Source of the DNA: Pseudomonas sp. BGI-2
Lineage (GTDB): Bacteria; Pseudomonadota; Gammaproteobacteria; Pseudomonadales; Pseudomonadaceae
Direction: 5' to 3'
Assembly: GCF_004310295.1 (NCBI RefSeq)
Contig: NZ_SISB01000001.1
Coordinates: 186,001 to 250,000 of the forward strand
DNA length: 64,000 nucleotides
Shown one piece after another: positions 25,718-35,150 of the stretch; position 1 is the first letter of the stretch, and every line of letters starts with the position of its first letter. The notes beneath the pieces are model-generated. The model was given only the letters and a program-made list of their open reading frames with translations. It was not told where the DNA came from and did no database searches. A program made the position numbers and the translations under genes.

Positions 25718-26251
25718 TCAGGCCTTGGCGCTGACGCCACCATCGGTAGGTGGCACCGTCGTCCCATTGCCCTTGCCGTAAGTCTGCAAGTTCTGCAATA
25801 CGTAGATCGCTGTCTTGTATTCCGGGATCAGGCCAGTGGCGTACTTGTCGCCCCTGATACTGTTGTTCTGGATGGTGTCCAGTTGCGTGGCGAAATACTC
25901 CAGCGCATTGAATTTTGCATCCGGGTCATTCTGAACCCCGAACCGGTCAAACTTGTCACCGGCATTCATTAACGTCATCCACGTAGTATCGGAAATCAGG
26001 CCTTTACCTCTAAGGAAGGCACTGAGCTTGCCCAGTTGTTTGGCGGAGACATTTTCCGGGTCGAAACCTTTTACGTTTCGGTGGATTTTCATTGCATCCA
26101 TTTTCGCCGTGCTCAGCGCGTTTGGATTGGTCCACACCAGTGCCAGCATCTGCTTGATCCTGGCGCTTTGCGTTACAGGCTTGCCGCCGCCCGTATCTTT
26201 AACCAGTAAACCTGCCTTGGACGTCCAAGCCCCGGCATAGCCGATAGTCAT
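25718..26251 (-). CDS. Conserved hypothetical protein (177 aa)
   Basis: A 177-residue soluble protein with no signal peptide or membrane segment and a Gly/Thr/Pro-rich tail (GKGNGTTVPPTDGG). Two helical blocks are evident (ARIKQMLALVWTNPNALST and SAKQLGKLSAFLRGKGLIS), then LNALEYFATQLDTIQNN. No family is recognised. Codon use and base composition match its neighbours. It is separated from both neighbouring units: a hairpin lies at its 3' end and a chemoreceptor promoter region at its 5' side. Confidence 0.7.
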   Translation of the reverse strand: MTIGYAGAWTSKAGLLVKDTGGGKPVTQSARIKQMLALVWTNPNALSTAKMDAMKIHRNVKGFDPENVSAKQLGKLSAFLRGKGLISDTTWMTLMNAGDKFDRFGVQNDPDAKFNALEYFATQLDTIQNNSIRGDKYATGLIPEYKTAIYVLQNLQTYGKGNGTTVPPTDGGVSAKA

Positions 26252-26479
26252 GACTGCACTCCCGACTGCCTACAACTATTTCCGGTTTTTACAATTTTCG
26301 TACATTTAAGATACAAAGCACCAAGTGCCTTTATTCATTGGTCTAGACCAACTTTCCAACATTGGTCGACACAACTGATTCGGCTCGTAATGCGTCCTGA
26401 ACAGTGCATTTGTATCCACATTGACACCCTTCAGGGGCTGACCGTCCGTCACCCAGCTCCATTCTTGTACGTTCGTACC

Positions 26480-26506
26480 TAAAGCTCGCCTGTTGCGGGC
26501 CGATAG
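26480..26506 (+). promoter_or_regulatory. FliA (sigma-28) promoter of the chemoreceptor gene
   Basis: TAAA (26480-26483), exactly 15 bases, then GCCGATAG (26499-26506): seven of eight bases of the sigma-28 -10 consensus GCCGATAA with ideal spacing. It lies 65 bp before the chemoreceptor ATG. Confidence 0.85.
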
Positions 26507-26570
26507 CCCTTTGAAGCGCCGATCTTTCGATCGAAAACCACAATAAAAACGCTGCACAAGGACCGGTCCC

Positions 26571-28562
26571 ATGCCCGCATTCCGCACTATCCAGGCTCGC
26601 TACACGCTGTTTCTGGTCCTGTTCATCTTGCTGTTGTTCGTTCTGACAGTGGTCGGCATCAGCCAGTTGGTCGCGCCTAAACTTCGCCACACCGAAGAAC
26701 AGGTGGCCCTCAACCGCATCGCCGAAGTGGCCGAGCAAATCCAGGGCGAGCTGAACAAAGTTCAGGCGCAACAGCGCAGCATCACCCAGACCATCCCATT
26801 ACTCGACAGCGCCGCCATCGATACGGTGCTGCCAGGCCTGGTCGATCAGTACGGCGAGTTGAAAGTGTTCGGTGGCGGGATCTGGCCGTTGCCCGGCCAG
26901 CGTGAGGCCGGACGCAACAAGTTCAGCACCTTCTGGCACCGCGACGCCTCGGGCAAGCTCGCGGTCAATACGTTCTGGAACAGTGATGCGGCCCCCAACT
27001 ATTACGACCAGACCTGGTATAAGGGCGGCGTGCAAACCCCGCGCGGCCAATGCGCCTGGGCTGCTGCCTATAAAGATGACGCCAGCGCCGAGCCGCGGAC
27101 CAACTGCGCCATGGCCATTCAGAAAAATGGCGCGGCGTATGGTGTCTCGACCATCGACGTGACCCTGGGTTTCTTCAACGACTTGATCGCGCGTAAGGAA
27201 AAAGACCTCGGCGCAGAAATGCTGATCGTCGAGGCCGACGGCAAGATCATCAGCAACAGCTCGCGGATCAGCGGGCCGATCGTGCTGAAGAGCATCAGTG
27301 AACTGGCCAGCAACTCGCCCTTCGCCAGCCAAGTGAAGGCCGGCCTGCAAAACCGTGATCAGTCGCAGCGGGGCGAGTTCGATAACAACGGTGAAGCCAG
27401 CACCTTCTTCATGCGCCCGATCGAGGGCACACCGTGGTTCCTCGCCACTGCCCTGCCGACCAAGCTGATCACCGCCCAGCGTGACGATGTGCTCAGCACC
27501 TTGAGTCTGCTGCAAATCCCGATGGTGATCCTGCTGGTGTTGCTGCAGATCTACGCGATTCGCCAACTGGTTCAGCGCTTGAGAATTCTGAAGGCCAACA
27601 TCGACGCCCTGTCCGCTGGCGATGCCGACCTGACCAAGCGCATCACCATCCGCGCCGAAGACGAGCTGGGCGCCATCGGGCACTCGGTCAACGCCTTCAT
27701 CGTCTACTTGCAGAACATGATCGGCGAAGTCACCCAGGCCACCGGCGCGATGGCGTCCAGCCTCGACAACTTGCAGCGCACCTCCGCCCACACCAGCCAG
27801 ATTTTGGTCCGCCATGCGTCTGAAACCGATCAGACGGTCACGGCGATCACCGAGATGAGCTCGACCGCCGAAAGTGTCGCGCAGAACGCCGCAGAAACCG
27901 CTGCCTTCACCCAGCGCGCCAACGAAAACGCTGACCGTTCGCGCGTCGTCGTTGGTGAAGCGTCCAGTAGCGTGATCGCCTTGATCGACGAAGTGGCAAG
28001 CGCCACCCATAAAGTTGAAAGCATGCAGGAGGATGCGCAGCGCATCACCGAGATTCTCGGGGTAATTGGCGCCATTGCCGGGCAGACCAACTTGCTGGCA
28101 CTCAACGCCGCCATCGAAGCCGCCAGGGCCGGTGAGCAAGGTCGTGGTTTCGCAGTGGTCGCCGATGAAGTCCGCGCCCTCGCCGCCCGCACGCAGGCCA
28201 GCACTTCGCAAATCAATGAAATGCTCAAGCGCCTGACCCAAGGCGTGAGTTCGTCAGTGAGCGCCATGGAAAACACCCAGGCCAGCTGCCAGTCCGCTGC
28301 CGATGCCACGGCGCGGGTCAACACGGGCCTGGATGAAATGGCCGGTTCGGTCAGCCACATCAACAGCCTGAGCACGCAGATCGCCACCGCCGCCGAGCAG
28401 CAAAGCGCGGTGACCGAAGAGATCAACCGCAGCATGGTGCAGATCCGCCACATGGTGGATGAGCTGGTGAAAAGCGGTCAGGCCAGCGAGCTCAATACTC
28501 AGCAACTGCTGCAAGCCAACACTCGCGTCAGCGCGATCATGGGGCGGTTCAAGGTGCGTTGA
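26571..28562 (+). CDS. Methyl-accepting chemotaxis protein (dCache/HAMP)
   Basis: A 663-residue chemoreceptor: transmembrane helix 1 at about residues 12-33, a large periplasmic ligand-binding region of about 285 residues with dCache features ([52 protein letters not shown]), transmembrane helix 2 at about 312-333, HAMP, then the cytoplasmic signalling domain with the hairpin tip [22 protein letters not shown]. It has no CheR-binding pentapeptide at the C-terminus. The dCache domain suggests an amino-acid or organic-acid ligand, not identified here. It is preceded by a FliA promoter, so it is expected to be expressed with the flagellar regulon. Confidence 0.93.
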   Translation: MPAFRTIQARYTLFLVLFILLLFVLTVVGISQLVAPKLRHTEEQVALNRIAEVAEQIQGELNKVQAQQRSITQTIPLLDSAAIDTVLPGLVDQYGELKVFGGGIWPLPGQREAGRNKFSTFWHRDASGKLAVNTFWNSDAAPNYYDQTWYKGGVQTPRGQCAWAAAYKDDASAEPRTNCAMAIQKNGAAYGVSTIDVTLGFFNDLIARKEKDLGAEMLIVEADGKIISNSSRISGPIVLKSISELASNSPFASQVKAGLQNRDQSQRGEFDNNGEASTFFMRPIEGTPWFLATALPTKLITAQRDDVLSTLSLLQIPMVILLVLLQIYAIRQLVQRLRILKANIDALSAGDADLTKRITIRAEDELGAIGHSVNAFIVYLQNMIGEVTQATGAMASSLDNLQRTSAHTSQILVRHASETDQTVTAITEMSSTAESVAQNAAETAAFTQRANENADRSRVVVGEASSSVIALIDEVASATHKVESMQEDAQRITEILGVIGAIAGQTNLLALNAAIEAARAGEQGRGFAVVADEVRALAARTQASTSQINEMLKRLTQGVSSSVSAMENTQASCQSAADATARVNTGLDEMAGSVSHINSLSTQIATAAEQQSAVTEEINRSMVQIRHMVDELVKSGQASELNTQQLLQANTRVSAIMGRFKVR

Positions 28563-28576
28563 CCGCTGCTGATTGA

Positions 28577-28602
28577 CAAGCTCCCTGTGGCGAGGGAGCT
28601 TG
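28577..28602. repeat. Single REP-like hairpin after the chemoreceptor gene
   Basis: CAAGCTCCCT and AGGGAGCTTG pair perfectly around GTGGCG, a half-size relative of the GTGGCGAGGG REP class. It may also end transcription, although it has no T-run. Confidence 0.6.
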
Positions 28603-28709
28603 GTCTGGTGAGGAACTGGCGGTATTACTTCGAAACAACCTCGTATCTCTCCGCGGCAAAAAATGGTCAAAATGTATCTTTTTGGCCGCAACCCCGAGAC
28701 GAGCCCCCC

Positions 28710-29156
28710 ATGCGAACCCACCTGCGTCTGGTCGCCCTGAGCGCCCTTTTTATCTCCTCCCTGGTCCAGGCCGCCGACCTGATCCCGATCGAAGTCCACC
28801 GTGACGCCAACTGCGGCTGCTGCAAAAAATGGATCAGCCACCTCGAGGCCAATGGCTTCAAGGTTGAAGACCACGTCGAATCCAACATGAGCGAATTCAA
28901 GCAACAGCACGGCGTGCCTCCGCGCCTGGCGTCATGTCACACCGGCCTCATCAATGGCAAATTCGTCGAAGGCCATGTTCCGGCGGATCAAGTCCTTGCC
29001 TTGAGCAAACGCGATGACCTGCTGGGTGTTGCGGCACCGGGCATGCCGATGGGCTCGCCCGGGATGGAAATGGACGGCATGAGCGATGCTTATCAAGTGA
29101 TCGGCCTGAAAAAGGACGGCACTGATGTGGTGGTGGCGGACTACCCTGCCCATTGA
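28710..29156 (+). CDS. DUF411 periplasmic metal-binding protein
   Basis: A 148-residue exported protein: signal peptide (to VQAAD), then the DUF411 core with the metal-site motif CGCCKKW (Cys35, Cys37, Cys38) and a downstream conserved RLASCHTGLINGKFVEGHVPADQV, which supplies a further Cys and His. The family is linked to copper or other soft-metal handling in the periplasm. A Met-rich stretch (GMPMGSPGMEMDGM) fits copper binding. The start chosen gives a proper signal peptide; the frame continues 41 codons upstream without one. It shares TGATG with the following yqaA-like gene, so the two are translationally coupled. Confidence 0.85.
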   Translation: MRTHLRLVALSALFISSLVQAADLIPIEVHRDANCGCCKKWISHLEANGFKVEDHVESNMSEFKQQHGVPPRLASCHTGLINGKFVEGHVPADQVLALSKRDDLLGVAAPGMPMGSPGMEMDGMSDAYQVIGLKKDGTDVVVADYPAH

Positions 29157-29590
29157 TGGGCGGTGCGTACATCGGGCTTTTCTTTTCGGCATTCGGTGCC
29201 GCGACCTTGCTGCCGTTGCAGTCCGAAGCGGTGCTCGTAGGGCTGTTGCTCAGCGGGCAATACTGGCTTTGGTCGCTACTGGCCGTCGCGACGCTGGGCA
29301 ATGTCCTTGGCTCAGTGGTGAATTGGTGGCTCGGCTGTCGCATCGAACGGTTTCGCGACCGGCGTTGGTTTCCGGTCAGCCCGCGCCATCTCGAACAGGC
29401 CCGAAAACACTATCAACGCTATGGTCACTGGTCATTGCTGCTGAGCTGGGTGCCGATCATCGGTGACCCGCTGACGCTGGTGGCAGGCGTCATGCGCGAG
29501 CCGTTTGGGCGGTTCCTGCTGATCGTAACCCTCGCCAAGGGTGCTCGTTATGGGGTGCTGGCCCTAGCCACGCTGGGCTGGATCGGTTGA
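29156..29590 (+). CDS. YqaA/DedA-family small membrane protein
   Basis: A 144-residue inner-membrane protein of the SNARE-associated/DedA superfamily, YqaA branch. It has about four hydrophobic segments, FGAATLLPLQSEAVLVGLLLSG near the N-terminus and the conserved loop YGHWSLLLSWVPIIGDPLTLVAGVMR. DedA-related proteins affect lipid scrambling and membrane homeostasis; YqaA itself has no assigned function. Its ATG overlaps the DUF411 stop by one base. Confidence 0.85.
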   Translation: MGGAYIGLFFSAFGAATLLPLQSEAVLVGLLLSGQYWLWSLLAVATLGNVLGSVVNWWLGCRIERFRDRRWFPVSPRHLEQARKHYQRYGHWSLLLSWVPIIGDPLTLVAGVMREPFGRFLLIVTLAKGARYGVLALATLGWIG

Positions 29591-29675
29591 ACGATCAGGT
29601 GCGGCAATTGCCTGTGTTTAATGTCGCCCTAATCATGCCGATCCAGCATCGGCTGTTTTCCAACGGAGTCCACCC

Positions 29676-30701
29676 ATGCCCCTTGCTCTTTCGCGCTGGT
29701 TGCCCGGCCTGTTTCTGACAGCGGCATTGCCGGTTCTGGCTCATGCTGAAGGCCCGGAATACGGGCCGGAACTGCAAGGGTTCGAGTACCCCTACACGGT
29801 CAAGCACTTCGCGTTCGAGTCCCAGGGTAAATCCCTTCAGATGGGTTACATGGACGTCGCCGCCCACGGCAAGGCCAACGGGCGCAGCGTGGTGTTGATG
29901 CACGGCAAAAACTTCTGCGGCGCCACCTGGGACAGCTCGATCAAAGCCCTGAGCGAAGCCGGTTACCGGGTCATTGCGCCGGACCAGATCGGTTTCTGCA
30001 CCTCCAGCAAACCGGACAACTATCAATACACGTTCCAGCAATTGGCGACCAATACCCAGCAACTGCTCAAAGCCCTTGGCATCCAGAAGACCAGCGTGCT
30101 CGGGCACTCCACCGGCGGCATGCTCGCCACGCGCTATGCGCTGCAATACCCCGATCAGGTCGAGCAACTGGCGCTGGTCAATCCGATTGGCCTGGAAGAC
30201 TGGAAAGCCCTCGGGGTGCCGTATCGCACCGTCGATCAATGGTACGAGCGCGAACTGAAACTCAGCGCCGACGGCATCCGCACATACGAACGCAACACCT
30301 ATTACGGTGGCCGCTGGAAGCCTGAATTCGATCGCTGGGTCGATATGCTTGCCGGCCTGAATAAAGGCCCGGGGCACACGCAAGTGGCGTGGAACTCGGC
30401 GTTGATCTACGACATGATCTTCACCCAACCGGTGTATTACGAATTCAAGGACCTGAAGATGCCGACGCTTTTGCTGATCGGCACATCCGACACCACGGCC
30501 ATCGGCAGTGACATTGCCTCACCGGAGGTCAAGGCGAAGCTCGGTCACTACGACGTGCTCGGCAAGCAAGTGGCGAAACTGATTCCGCAGTCCACACTGG
30601 TTGAATTCCCTGGCATGGGCCACGCGCCGCAGATGGAAGAACCGGCGCAATTCCACCAGGCACTGCTCGACTGGCTGAACAAATCCAATCCCGTTCGTTG
30701 A
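29676..30701 (+). CDS. Secreted alpha/beta hydrolase
   Basis: A 341-residue alpha/beta-hydrolase fold protein with an N-terminal signal peptide (cleaved near LAHAEG), so it acts in the periplasm or outside. The nucleophile elbow is GHSTGG (Ser145), the oxyanion region MHGKNF (75-80), and the late histidine is in FPGMGHAPQ. The cap region contains YYGGRWKPEFDRWVDMLAGL. The fold is that of epoxide hydrolases, haloperoxidases and esterases; no reaction can be assigned. It lies 14 bp before a D-2-hydroxyacid dehydrogenase, probably in one operon. Confidence 0.87.
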   Translation: MPLALSRWLPGLFLTAALPVLAHAEGPEYGPELQGFEYPYTVKHFAFESQGKSLQMGYMDVAAHGKANGRSVVLMHGKNFCGATWDSSIKALSEAGYRVIAPDQIGFCTSSKPDNYQYTFQQLATNTQQLLKALGIQKTSVLGHSTGGMLATRYALQYPDQVEQLALVNPIGLEDWKALGVPYRTVDQWYERELKLSADGIRTYERNTYYGGRWKPEFDRWVDMLAGLNKGPGHTQVAWNSALIYDMIFTQPVYYEFKDLKMPTLLLIGTSDTTAIGSDIASPEVKAKLGHYDVLGKQVAKLIPQSTLVEFPGMGHAPQMEEPAQFHQALLDWLNKSNPVR

Positions 30702-30714
30702 TGAGGTAAGGCTG

Positions 30715-31668
30715 ATGGCTGTGCAGATTGCGGTGATCGATGATTGGCAGGACGTGGCCCGTGACGTGGTCGATTGGTCAGTGCTGGACAGCCTCGGCGA
30801 AGTGCGTTTTATCCATGACTATCCTGCCGACAACGAAACCCTGGCTGAGCGTCTGGGCAAGTTCGAGGTGATCTGCGTGATGCGCGAGCGCACCCGGTTT
30901 GATGAAGACCTGCTGCGCCAGTTACCCAAGCTCAAACTGCTGGTCACTGGCGGCATGCGCAATGCCGCGTTGGACCTCAAGGCCGCTGCTGCTCTGGGCA
31001 TCCAGGTCAGTGGCACCGACAGCTACAAACATGCCGCTCCGGAGCTGACCTGGGCGCTGATCATGGCCGCGACCCGTAATCTCGTGGTCGAAACCAATGC
31101 CTTGCGCGCAGGAAAATGGCAGCAAGGCCTGGGTGGCGACTTGCACGGCAAGACGCTGGCGATCCTCGGCCTCGGCAGCATCGGCAAACGCGTCGCGCAG
31201 TTCGGTCAGGTGTTCGGGATGCGGGTTATCGCGTGGAGCGAAAACCTCACGGCCGAACGTGCCACCGAGGTGGGCGTGACCTACGTCAGTAAGCAGGAAC
31301 TGTTCGAGCAGGCCGATGTGCTGTCGGTTCACTTGGTGCTCAGTGATCGCAGCCGGGGATTGGTCGGCGCCCAAGCGCTGAACTGGATGAAACCTTCGGC
31401 GCTGCTGGTCAACACCGCCCGCGGACCGATTGTCGATGAGGCCGCGCTGATCAAGGCGTTGCAGAAGAATCGGCTGGCGGGGGCTGCGCTGGATGTGTTC
31501 GACGTCGAGCCATTGCCAGTGAATCATCCGTTCAGAACGCTGGACAATGTGTTGGCGACGCCCCATGTCGGGTACGTCAGTCGACAGAACTACCATCAGT
31601 TCTTTTCGCAGATGATCGAGGATGTCCAGGCGTGGTCTGCCGGTGAGCCGATTCGGCTTCTGAGCTAA
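30715..31668 (+). CDS. D-2-hydroxyacid dehydrogenase family protein
   Basis: A 317-residue NAD(P)-dependent dehydrogenase. The Rossmann motif GLGSIG is at 152-157. The catalytic set follows the family: Arg in VNTARGPIVDE, Glu in DVFDVEPLP and His in TPHVGYVS. It resembles the branch often annotated as phosphoglycerate-dehydrogenase-like; lacking a serine-binding ACT domain, it is not SerA. The substrate (a 2-keto or 2-hydroxy acid) is unknown. ATG with GAGGTAAG upstream. Probably co-transcribed with the preceding hydrolase. Confidence 0.88.
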   Translation: MAVQIAVIDDWQDVARDVVDWSVLDSLGEVRFIHDYPADNETLAERLGKFEVICVMRERTRFDEDLLRQLPKLKLLVTGGMRNAALDLKAAAALGIQVSGTDSYKHAAPELTWALIMAATRNLVVETNALRAGKWQQGLGGDLHGKTLAILGLGSIGKRVAQFGQVFGMRVIAWSENLTAERATEVGVTYVSKQELFEQADVLSVHLVLSDRSRGLVGAQALNWMKPSALLVNTARGPIVDEAALIKALQKNRLAGAALDVFDVEPLPVNHPFRTLDNVLATPHVGYVSRQNYHQFFSQMIEDVQAWSAGEPIRLLS

Positions 31669-31778
31669 GACCGCAGCGCCGCTCTCGCACTCGATCAATG
31701 TTGATCAGTTCGTCAATACTGAACGCGAAAACCACGTATCCTCTGCGCCCGTTTCACGTCCAACCTCGCGAGGGCAGT

Positions 31779-32666
31779 TTGTCTAAAGGTATCGCTTTAT
31801 CGGTCTCGGCCTCGGTGCTGTTTGCCGTCATGTATTACTACACCTCGTTGCTCACGCCCCTGAGCGGCGTGGAGATTTTCGGCTGGCGCATGCTGCTGAC
31901 CGTGCCGTGCATGACCGTGTTCATGGTGGTCTCCGGCGAATGGAAGCGTGTGCTCGAAATTTTCCGGCGCATCGCTGGCAATCGGAAATTGATCGCCGGC
32001 CTGGTCGCCTCTTCGGCCCTGCTCGGTGTACAGCTTTGGCTGTTCATGTGGGCGCCACTCAACGGCTACAGCCTGGATGTGTCGCTCGGGTATTTTCTGT
32101 TGCCGCTGACCATGGTGCTGACCGGGCGGATTGCCTATGGCGAGCGCCTGTCCTATTTGCAAAAAATCGCCGTGATGCTGGCCTGCCTCGGCGTGATCAA
32201 CGAGGTGTATCAGGTCGGTGGTTTTTCCTGGGCGACCTTGCTGGTCTGCATCGGCTATCCCCTGTACTTCATCCTGCGCAAGCGTCTGGCAGCCGACAAC
32301 CTTGGCGGTTTATGGCTGGACATGGCGTTGACGCTGCCGGTGGCGTTCTGGTTCGTGCAGAGTGGTGAGCAGGGTTTCGGCGTGTTTGATCAACATCCGT
32401 GGTTGTCGCTGCTGATCCCGATACTCGGGGTGATCAGTGCGTCGGCGCTGGTGGTCTACATCATCGCCAGCCGGCTGTTGCCGTTCAGCCTGTTCGGGCT
32501 GTTGAGTTATGTGGAACCGGTGTTGCTGCTGGGCGTTGCGTTGCTGCTCGGGGAAAGCATCAAGCCTGGGGAATGGCTGACTTATATTCCGATCTGGTTG
32601 GCGGTAGTGGTGCTGGTGTTTGAAGGCTTCAAACACCTGGTGCGACAACGACGCAAACCAATGTAG
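31779..32666 (+). CDS. rarD: RarD-type EamA permease
   Basis: A 295-residue, ten-helix transporter of the drug/metabolite superfamily. FAVMYYYTSLLTPLSGVEIFGWRMLLTVPC is the RarD hallmark, and the second EamA repeat ends in SYVEPVLLLGVALLLGE. The gene is named after chloramphenicol-sensitivity phenotypes; the substrate is uncertain. A TTG at 31779 preceded by GAGGG matches the usual RarD N-terminus (SKGIALSVSAS); an earlier ATG at 31713 or TTG at 31698 would add residues not seen in relatives. The stop codon lies inside the left arm of a REP repeat. Confidence 0.85.
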   Translation: MSKGIALSVSASVLFAVMYYYTSLLTPLSGVEIFGWRMLLTVPCMTVFMVVSGEWKRVLEIFRRIAGNRKLIAGLVASSALLGVQLWLFMWAPLNGYSLDVSLGYFLLPLTMVLTGRIAYGERLSYLQKIAVMLACLGVINEVYQVGGFSWATLLVCIGYPLYFILRKRLAADNLGGLWLDMALTLPVAFWFVQSGEQGFGVFDQHPWLSLLIPILGVISASALVVYIIASRLLPFSLFGLLSYVEPVLLLGVALLLGESIKPGEWLTYIPIWLAVVVLVFEGFKHLVRQRRKPM

Positions 32667-32736
32667 GAGCGAGGCTTGCCCGCGAAGCTTTTAGCGTCTT
32701 CATCGGCCCCTTCGCGGGCAAGCCTCGCTCCTACAT
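32661..32736. repeat. REP-type inverted repeat, GTAGGAGCGAGGCTTGCC class
   Basis: ATGTAGGAGCGAGGCTTGCC and its complement are separated by about 20 bp. The left arm overlaps the last codons of rarD and supplies its TAG stop. Confidence 0.85.
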
Positions 32737-32752
32737 TGGTTTTGCATGATCC

Positions 32753-32785
32753 AAAAAAAACCGGCCAGCATTGTTGCTGACCGGG
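32753..32785 (-). terminator. Rho-independent terminator of hpd
   Basis: On the minus strand, CCGGTCAGCA pairs with TGCTGGCCGG (one G-T) around ACAA and is followed by eight T. It is about 20 bp after the hpd stop. Confidence 0.85.
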
Positions 32786-32806
32786 CTTTCTTACATCTGA
32801 TGCGGC

Positions 32807-33883
32807 TTATTCGGTGGCGAGTACACCACGACGAACCTGATCACGTTCGATCGATTCGAACAGCGCCTTGAAATTACCTTCGCCGAAACCATCGTCGCCT
32901 TTACGCTGGATGAACTCAAAGAACACCGGGCCCATCAGGGTTTCCGAGAAGATCTGCAGTAGCAGGCGCTTGTCGCCCGACTCGGACGAACCGTCCAGCA
33001 GGATCCCTCGCGATTGCAGCTGATCGACCGGCTCACCGTGGTTCGGCAAACGGCCTTCGAGCATTTCGTAGTAGGTTTGCGGTGGCGCGGTCATGAAGCG
33101 CATGCCGATGCTCTTCAGGTGATCCCAGGTCTTGATCAGGTCATCGCTGAGGAAGGCCACGTGCTGGATGCCTTCACCGTTGAACTGCATCAGGAACTCT
33201 TCGATCTGCCCGGCACCCTTGGACGATTCTTCGTTTAACGGGATGCGGATCATGCCGTCCGGCGCGGTCATGGCCTTGGAGGTCAGGCCGGTGTATTCAC
33301 CCTTGATGTCGAAGTAACGGATCTCACGGAAGTTGAACAGCTTCTCGTAGAAGTTGGCCCAGTACGCCATCCGACCGCGATAAACGTTGTGGGTCAGGTG
33401 GTCGATGATTTTCAGACCAGCACCGACCGGGTTACGGTCCACACCTTCGATGAACACGAAGTCGATGTCGTAGATCGAGCTGCCTTCGCCGAAACGGTCG
33501 ATCAGGTACAGCGGCGCGCCGCCGATGCCTTTGATCGCTGGCAGGTTCAGCTCCATCGGGCCGGTTTCGATGTGGATCGGCTGGGCGCCGATTTCCAGTG
33601 CGCGCTTGTAGGCCAGCTGCGAATCCTTGACGCGGAACGCCATCCCGCACACCGACGGGCCGTGTTCGGCCGCGAAGTATGAAGCGACGCTGTGCGGTTC
33701 GTTGTTGAGGATCAGGTTGATCTGGCCCTGGCGATACAGGTGCACGTCTTTGGAGCGGTGGGTCGCGACCTTGGTGAAGCCCATGATCTCGAAGATCGGC
33801 TCCAGGGTGTTCGGGGTCGGCGATGCGAGCTCGATGAATTCAAAGCCCATCAGGCCCATTGGGTTTTCGTATAAATCTGCCAT
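32807..33883 (-). CDS. hpd: 4-hydroxyphenylpyruvate dioxygenase
   Basis: A 358-residue non-haem iron enzyme of tyrosine catabolism, converting 4-hydroxyphenylpyruvate to homogentisate in the cytosol. Two vicinal-oxygen-chelate domains are present; the iron ligands His162 (IIDHLTHN), His241 (IQHVAFL) and Glu323 (FFEFIQRKG) agree, after loss of Met1, with His161/His240/Glu322 of the P. fluorescens enzyme, whose length is the same. The ATG has GAGGCGCC upstream on the minus strand. Monocistronic, with its own terminator. Confidence 0.97.
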   Translation of the reverse strand: MADLYENPMGLMGFEFIELASPTPNTLEPIFEIMGFTKVATHRSKDVHLYRQGQINLILNNEPHSVASYFAAEHGPSVCGMAFRVKDSQLAYKRALEIGAQPIHIETGPMELNLPAIKGIGGAPLYLIDRFGEGSSIYDIDFVFIEGVDRNPVGAGLKIIDHLTHNVYRGRMAYWANFYEKLFNFREIRYFDIKGEYTGLTSKAMTAPDGMIRIPLNEESSKGAGQIEEFLMQFNGEGIQHVAFLSDDLIKTWDHLKSIGMRFMTAPPQTYYEMLEGRLPNHGEPVDQLQSRGILLDGSSESGDKRLLLQIFSETLMGPVFFEFIQRKGDDGFGEGNFKALFESIERDQVRRGVLATE

Positions 33884-34132
33884 TTTGGCGCCTCATCATT
33901 TTTTAGAATTAACGGAACGTTAGTTGCTAATAATGCTGAAGCCGGCGGGTGGCGCGCAGGAGATGCCCCGCACGCTGCGGGCGAGGAAGTCACCGTAGAT
34001 CAATTGAAACCCGAAACTTTTCATTGTCGACCCAAGGCTGATGCGGGCGAGGCTTCTGCTTCCAGAAGACGATTATTATTGTATGCGTAACCCGATTCTA
34101 CACAGCGTAAATAGGTTTGTCCGCCTTCTGTA

Positions 34133-35071
34133 TCAAATCCCCTTTTTCCCTGCTCGCGCAAGGGGTTTGTTGCACAGGAAAATCCCGGCGAGAATCAGCC
34201 CTCCTCCCAGGCACATCGCCAGCGTCAACTGCTCGCCCAACAGCAACGCGCCGAGGATCACGGCAGTCAGCGGATTCAAGGCAATGAACACCCCCGAACG
34301 TGTCGCGCCGATTTGGCGAATGCCGTCGTAATAGCCGATGTAGGCCAGCGCCGAGCCCAACACGCCCAGGTACATCAGGCTCAGCCATTGTTGCGGGCCG
34401 AGACCGATAAGCGCGCTGACACTCAGTTCACCGCGCACCGCACTGGTCACCCAGAGCATCAGCGTACCCAGCAGAATCGAATACGTCACTGTCTGCACCG
34501 GCCCCAGCGTCTGGTTCAGGTCCTTGGAGAACAGCGAGTAAATCCCCCAGCCGAGCACGCAACCGAAAATCAGCAGGTCACCGATCCAGGCGTTAGCATT
34601 GCCGGCCAGCAGTTGCGGGTTTCGGCTGACGATCACCAGACTCGCCCCGGCTATGCACACCGCGATCCCGACGACCTTCGTCCGGCTCAAGCGCTCCTTG
34701 AAAAGCAGCCATGACGCCAGTCCGATCACGGCGGGGTTCAGCGCCACGATCAACGACGCTCGCGAAGCATTGATGTAATGCAGCCCGTAAAAAAAACACA
34801 GGTTGTAGAAGAAGATCCCGAAGAACCCCAACAGTGTCAGTTGCAGCCATTGCCTGGGGCTCGGTTTCGCCAATGGCACGCGGGCCAGCAGCAAAAACAC
34901 CAGCAACGCCACGCTGGCCAGCAGGAATCTCAGGCTGGCGGCAAACAACGGGCTGAGGCTGTCCGCGAGAAACCGGCCGGCCACGAACGTCCCGCCCCAG
35001 ATCATGGTGACGGCAGCGAGTTTCAGATACACCGGGACATCCGATGACATGGTTTGCGCATAGCTATTCAT
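34133..35071 (-). CDS. EamA/DMT-family transporter
   Basis: A 312-residue, ten-helix inner-membrane transporter made of two EamA repeats (AAVTMIWGGTFVAGRFLADS ... and IYSLFSKDLNQTLGPVQTVTYS ... LNPLTAVILGALLLGE). This family exports amino acids and other metabolites. It is divergent from a LysR gene across 79 bp, the usual arrangement for an exporter controlled by its substrate. The 249 bp between its 3' end and hpd hold no gene that I can see. Confidence 0.88.
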   Translation of the reverse strand: MNSYAQTMSSDVPVYLKLAAVTMIWGGTFVAGRFLADSLSPLFAASLRFLLASVALLVFLLLARVPLAKPSPRQWLQLTLLGFFGIFFYNLCFFYGLHYINASRASLIVALNPAVIGLASWLLFKERLSRTKVVGIAVCIAGASLVIVSRNPQLLAGNANAWIGDLLIFGCVLGWGIYSLFSKDLNQTLGPVQTVTYSILLGTLMLWVTSAVRGELSVSALIGLGPQQWLSLMYLGVLGSALAYIGYYDGIRQIGATRSGVFIALNPLTAVILGALLLGEQLTLAMCLGGGLILAGIFLCNKPLARAGKKGI

Positions 35072-35150
35072 AAGGCGTCAGGACTTTAATCGGGGGTAGA
35101 TGACGTATCATTGGATTAATGCGCGATCATCGTAAAATGAGTAAAGACTC

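Noticed and set aside
26799..28241. Long minus-strand open frame opposite the chemoreceptor
   Set aside because: Same reason: a shadow of a clearly coding GC-rich gene.
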